A stretch of DNA of 64,000 nt from Phreatobacter oligotrophus (lineage in GTDB: Bacteria; Pseudomonadota; Alphaproteobacteria; Rhizobiales; Phreatobacteraceae), in the NCBI RefSeq assembly GCF_003046185.1, contig NZ_PZZL01000002.1:62001-126000 (forward strand), written 5' to 3'. A program made the position numbers and the translations under genes. Position 1 is the stretch's first letter; every line of letters starts with the position of its first letter. The notes below the pieces were generated by a model, which was given only the letters and a program-made list of their open reading frames with translations, did not search any database and had not been told where the DNA came from. Positions 61,567 to 64,000 of this stretch are shown here, in pieces.

Positions 61567-62376
61567 ATGACCACGACCCGCATCGCCATTGCCGGCCTCG
61601 GCGCCATCGGCCGCACGCTCGCCGCGCGCATCGCCCGCGGCACCATTCCCGGCACGGTGCTGACGGCCGTGGCGGCGCGCGACGAGGCGAAGGCCAAGGC
61701 CTGGCTCGCGGCCGAGGGGATCGACGTGCCGATCGTGGCGCTCGCCGACTTCCCCGCCCATGCCGACCTCGCGGTGGAATGCGCGCCCGCCGCCATCATC
61801 GAGGAGATCTGCACGCCGATGCTGACGGCGGGCAAGAAGGTGATGGTGCTCTCCTGCGGCGCGCTGCTGCCGCGGCCTCACCTGATGGAGCTCGCCAAGA
61901 CCCATGGCGGCCAGATCATCGTGCCGACCGGCGCGCTGCTCGGCCTCGACGCGGTGACGGCGGCGGCCGAGGGCACGATCCATTCGGTCCGCATGATCAC
62001 CCGCAAGCCGCCGAAGGGCCTGGTCGGCGCGCCCTATCTCGTCGAGAAGGGCCTCGACATGGACGCGGTGAAGGAGCCGACGCTGATCTTCTCCGGCACG
62101 GCGCGCGAGGCGGCCAAGGGCTTCCCGGCCAATGTCAATGTCGCCGTGGCGCTGTCGCTCGCCGGCATCGGCCCGGACCGCACCACGATCGACATCTGGG
62201 CGGACCCGACGGTGACCCGCAACTGCCACGCCATCGAGGTCGATTCCGATTCGGCAAAGCTGTCGCTCGCCATCGAGAACATCCCGTCGGAGAACCCGAA
62301 GACCGGCCGCATCACGGCGCTGTCCGTCATCGCCGCCCTGCGCAAGCTCAACGCGCCGGTCCGGGTCGGAACCTGA
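61567..62376 (+). CDS. nadX: L-aspartate dehydrogenase family protein
   Basis: 269 residues from ATG 61567 with CAGGAG upstream. An N-terminal Rossmann motif MTTTRIAIAGLGAIGRTLAARIA binds NAD(P). Catalytic-domain landmarks: MLSCGALLPRP-like (VMVLSCGALLPRP), NVNVAVALSLAGIGPDRTTIDIWADPTVTRNCHAIEV with the catalytic His, and SLAIENIPSENPKTGRITALSVIAALRKL. It oxidises L-aspartate to iminoaspartate, or reduces oxaloacetate, and may act in NAD synthesis or nitrogen catabolism. It lies between two Bug receptor genes. Confidence 0.88.
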   Translation: MTTTRIAIAGLGAIGRTLAARIARGTIPGTVLTAVAARDEAKAKAWLAAEGIDVPIVALADFPAHADLAVECAPAAIIEEICTPMLTAGKKVMVLSCGALLPRPHLMELAKTHGGQIIVPTGALLGLDAVTAAAEGTIHSVRMITRKPPKGLVGAPYLVEKGLDMDAVKEPTLIFSGTAREAAKGFPANVNVAVALSLAGIGPDRTTIDIWADPTVTRNCHAIEVDSDSAKLSLAIENIPSENPKTGRITALSVIAALRKLNAPVRVGT

Positions 62377-62424
62377 TACCGGAGCGACAGAGGGACGCGA
62401 CAGCGCGGCCTTGAAACCCTCGGT

Positions 62425-62440
62425 CGAGACGCTAGTCTCG
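62425..62440. promoter_or_regulatory. Palindrome upstream of Bug gene
   Basis: CGAGAC-GCTA-GTCTCG, perfect 6-bp arms, 78 bp before the start of the Bug receptor gene at 62518. Operator or small hairpin; unassigned. Confidence 0.35.
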
Positions 62441-62517
62441 CTCCTGAACCGGCGAACAGACCGGATGAGCGGCCCGACCGAGGGCCGCCGCAGGAAACAA
62501 CCCCCGAGGGAACCCGA

Positions 62518-63492
62518 ATGCGCAAACTGATGCTGGCCGGCCTCGCCGCCCTGTCCACTCTGGTCGCCGGAACGGCGGCGAACGCCCAGACCTGGCCGCA
62601 GCGGCCGATCACCTTCATGGTTCCCTTCGCGGCCGGCGGCGGCACCGACGCCTTCGCCCGGCCGCTTGCGGCCGAGCTCGAGAAGCGCCTCGGCCAGGGC
62701 GTCATCATCGAGAACCGCGCCGGTGCCGGCGGCACGGCCGGCGCGCTCGTCGCCTCCCGCCAGACGCCGGACGGCTACTACTTCCTCGTCGGCGCCGCCC
62801 ACCACACCATCGCGCCCTCGCTCTATCCGCGCCTCGACTACAATATCGAGACGGACTTCATCCCCGTGGCCATCATCGGCCAGCCGCCGCAGATCCTCGT
62901 GGTCAATCCGCGCCGCGTGCCGGCGAAGACGCTGCCCGAGCTGATCGCCCTGGCGAAGTCGAAGCCGGATGGCCTCGTCTACGGCTCGGCCGGCATCGGC
63001 ACGACGCATCACCTCTCGGCCGAACTGTTCAAGCTCCTGACCCAGACGCAGATCCGCCACGTGCCCTATCGCGGCGCGGGCCCGGCCATGGCCGACCTCG
63101 TCGCCGGCCAGATCGACATGATCTTCGACGGCCTCGGCACCTCGGCGCCGCAGATCCAGGGCGGGCAGATCCACGGCATCGCCCTGGCGGCTGCCCAGCG
63201 CAATCCCGCCGTGCCGAACGTGCCGACGGCGACGGAGGCGGGCCTCGCCAATTTCGACGTCTCGACCTGGTACGCCATCTTCGCCGTGAAGGGCACGCCG
63301 CAGCCGATCGTCGACCGGATGCGCCGCGAGATCCGCGCCGTGCTGGAGCTGCCGAACATCAAGGAAGCCTGGGCCCGCAACGGCTCGGACATCCCGACGC
63401 TGGAGGGCGAGGCCTTCGGCCGCTTCGTCTCGTCCGAGGTGCAGCGCTGGCGCCGCGTCGTCACGGAAGCGAACATCAAGCTGGAGAACTGA
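62518..63492 (+). CDS. Bug/TctC-family periplasmic solute receptor
   Basis: 324 residues from ATG 62518, ribosome binding site GAGGGAA. Signal peptide MRKLMLAGLAALSTLVAGTAANA. Bug landmarks: WPQRPITFMVPFAAGGGTDAFARPLA, VIIENRAGAGGTAGALVAS, GIGTTHHLSAELFKLLTQ, and PYRGAGPAMADLVAGQIDMIFDG. It lies downstream of nadX in the same direction. A strong terminator follows, so it could be the end of a nadX-bug operon. Confidence 0.93.
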   Translation: MRKLMLAGLAALSTLVAGTAANAQTWPQRPITFMVPFAAGGGTDAFARPLAAELEKRLGQGVIIENRAGAGGTAGALVASRQTPDGYYFLVGAAHHTIAPSLYPRLDYNIETDFIPVAIIGQPPQILVVNPRRVPAKTLPELIALAKSKPDGLVYGSAGIGTTHHLSAELFKLLTQTQIRHVPYRGAGPAMADLVAGQIDMIFDGLGTSAPQIQGGQIHGIALAAAQRNPAVPNVPTATEAGLANFDVSTWYAIFAVKGTPQPIVDRMRREIRAVLELPNIKEAWARNGSDIPTLEGEAFGRFVSSEVQRWRRVVTEANIKLEN

Positions 63493-63517
63493 GGGCGGCT
63501 CGTCATTGCCCTTCGCG

Positions 63518-63547
63518 AAAGGCCCGCCAACCCGGCGGGCCTTTTTC
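63518..63547 (+). terminator. Intrinsic terminator after Bug gene
   Basis: AAAGGCCCGCC-AACC-CGGCGGGCCTTTTT, strong stem and T run, 26 bp after the stop. Confidence 0.9.
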
Positions 63548-63569
63548 GTTGGGGGAGAGTGCGTTGTCC

Positions 63570-63641
63570 CACCTCTCCCCGGCATGCGCGACGACGGCGC
63601 CGCATCACCTCTCCCCGGCTTGCGCGACGACGACGACGCAT
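63570..63641. repeat. Two tandem 36-bp units
   Basis: Units 63570-63605 and 63606-63641 differ at only a few positions (CACCTCTCCCCGGC, T/A change, then GCGCGACGACG...). A third partial unit leads into the class C element. Probably generated by duplication of the end of that element. Confidence 0.8.
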
Positions 63642-63642
63642 C

Positions 63643-63765
63643 ACTTCTCCCCGGCGGGGAGAGGTCGACGAGCGCAGCGAGGCGGGAGAGGGGGAGAGAC
63701 GCCTCAGGACGAAGAGCAGGCCCCTCTCCCGGCCTTCGGCCGACCTCTCCCCACTGGGATGAGGT
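63643..63765. repeat. Intergenic inverted-repeat element, class C, copy 2
   Basis: About 123 bp, starting ACTTCTCCCCGGCGGGGAGAGG and ending CCCCACTGGGATGAGGT, with inner GAGGCGGGAGAGGGGG and CCCCTCTCCCGGCCTTCGG as in copy 1 (33105-33220). The right-end hairpin is degraded. Confidence 0.75.
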
Positions 63766-63850
63766 GGGGGTGGTGCGCCGGCTCGGGAGGCGACAGCAAG
63801 GGCGCAAGAGGCCAACACAAAAGAGCCGATGCCCTTCCCGTTCCCTCATC

Positions 63851-63942
63851 CGTCATGCCCGGCCTTGTGCCGGGCATCCACGAATTCCTGCAAGACGGTG
63901 GTGTTCAAGTCGTGGATGGCCGGGACAAGCCCGGCCATGACG
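63851..63942. repeat. Intergenic inverted-repeat element, class B, copy 4
   Basis: 92 bp: CGTCATGCCCGGCCTTGTGC at the left and CCGGGACAAGCCCGGCCATGACG at the right, core GGTGGTGTTCAAGTCGTGG in the orientation of copy 1. No gene is seen from 63493 to the window end; the space holds only a terminator and repeats. Confidence 0.85.
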
Positions 63943-64000
63943 GGCGGAGGTTCGCGAGCCTGAGCCGGAGCTAGATGTGGGGGTCCCTAAGCCCCATTCC

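Noticed and set aside
63570-63641. Possible CRISPR-like array
   Set aside because: The units are head-to-tail with no spacers, only two and a half copies, and no cas genes; a simple tandem repeat.
61354-63849. 831-residue minus-strand open frame
   Set aside because: It is antisense to nadX and a Bug gene, both with family motifs and ribosome binding sites, and it runs through repeats.
1-64000. tRNA, rRNA or riboswitch genes
   Set aside because: I looked for tRNA arm patterns, rRNA-like conserved blocks and cobalamin or other riboswitch cores, including upstream of mutA, and saw none convincing by eye. A covariance-model scan would be decisive.

Overview
The window is very GC-rich, gene-dense chromosomal DNA. 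The gene content points to an alphaproteobacterium of the order Hyphomicrobiales (Rhizobiales). Indicators are a MucR/Ros-family regulator, DUF1491, DUF2336, DUF6456, DUF1194 and DUF900 proteins, a split DUF1254/DUF1214 pair, a TIGR03808-type Tat protein, several Bug/TctC receptors, and CtrA-like TTAA-N7-TTAA motifs. I cannot name the genus. No rRNA, tRNA, CRISPR array, transposase or integrase was found.

Region by region. 1-3.3 kb: two tandem paralogous multi-membrane-span glycosyltransferases (the first is cut by the window edge). 3.5-10.7 kb: a cysteine-cluster protein, a class A penicillin-binding protein, the DUF1214/DUF1254 pair, a lipoprotein, small conserved proteins and DUF2336. 10.9-14.5 kb: a six-span PAS histidine kinase of the DivJ/PleC type, translationally coupled to a peptidoglycan-binding protein and followed by DUF1491. 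14.5-18.2 kb: sufE, then a 1.4 kb AT-rich island with one unknown gene (Nudix-like by my reading) bounded by 33-bp near-identical direct repeats, then a haloacid dehalogenase and a branched-chain aminotransferase. 18.4-25.2 kb: a Pro/Ala-rich membrane protein, superoxide dismutase, a vWA-like DUF1194 protein, an MFS exporter and oligopeptidase B. 25.7-27.6 kb: mucR, and a DnaA-C-terminal-like DNA-binding protein coupled to DUF6456. 27.6-36.7 kb: M20 peptidase, degenerate receiver, HerA-like ATPase, a 42-residue membrane protein under an FNR/FixK-type box, amidase, meaB, DUF900 lipoprotein hydrolase, HAD phosphatase. 36.7-39.8 kb: tctCBA. 40.0-40.5 kb: mazEF-type toxin-antitoxin. 40.6-44.7 kb: methylmalonyl-CoA mutase mutAB. 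44.8-46.4 kb: an orphan glucose-1-phosphate cytidylyltransferase plus methyltransferase. 46.4-48.2 kb: folPBK. 48.2-58 kb: small conserved proteins, DsbA-like thiol oxidoreductase with an M48 metalloprotease, aminotransferase, pyroglutamyl peptidase, metallophosphoesterase, Tat beta-helix protein, gamma-carbonic-anhydrase-like protein. 58-63.5 kb: ferredoxin-NADP reductase, sugar kinase, and two Bug receptor genes around an aspartate-dehydrogenase-type gene.

Functional links. The mutase and its GTPase chaperone MeaB serve propionyl-/methylmalonyl-CoA metabolism. folP-folB-folK form a folate operon with overlapping stops and starts. DsbA-like and M48 proteins look like a periplasmic folding and quality-control pair. 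The kinase, several candidate CtrA sites and MucR are parts expected of the alphaproteobacterial cell-cycle network. Three classes of GC-rich intergenic inverted-repeat elements (about 150, 90 and 120 bp) sit between genes. The most unusual locus is the AT-rich island at 15.0-16.4 kb.
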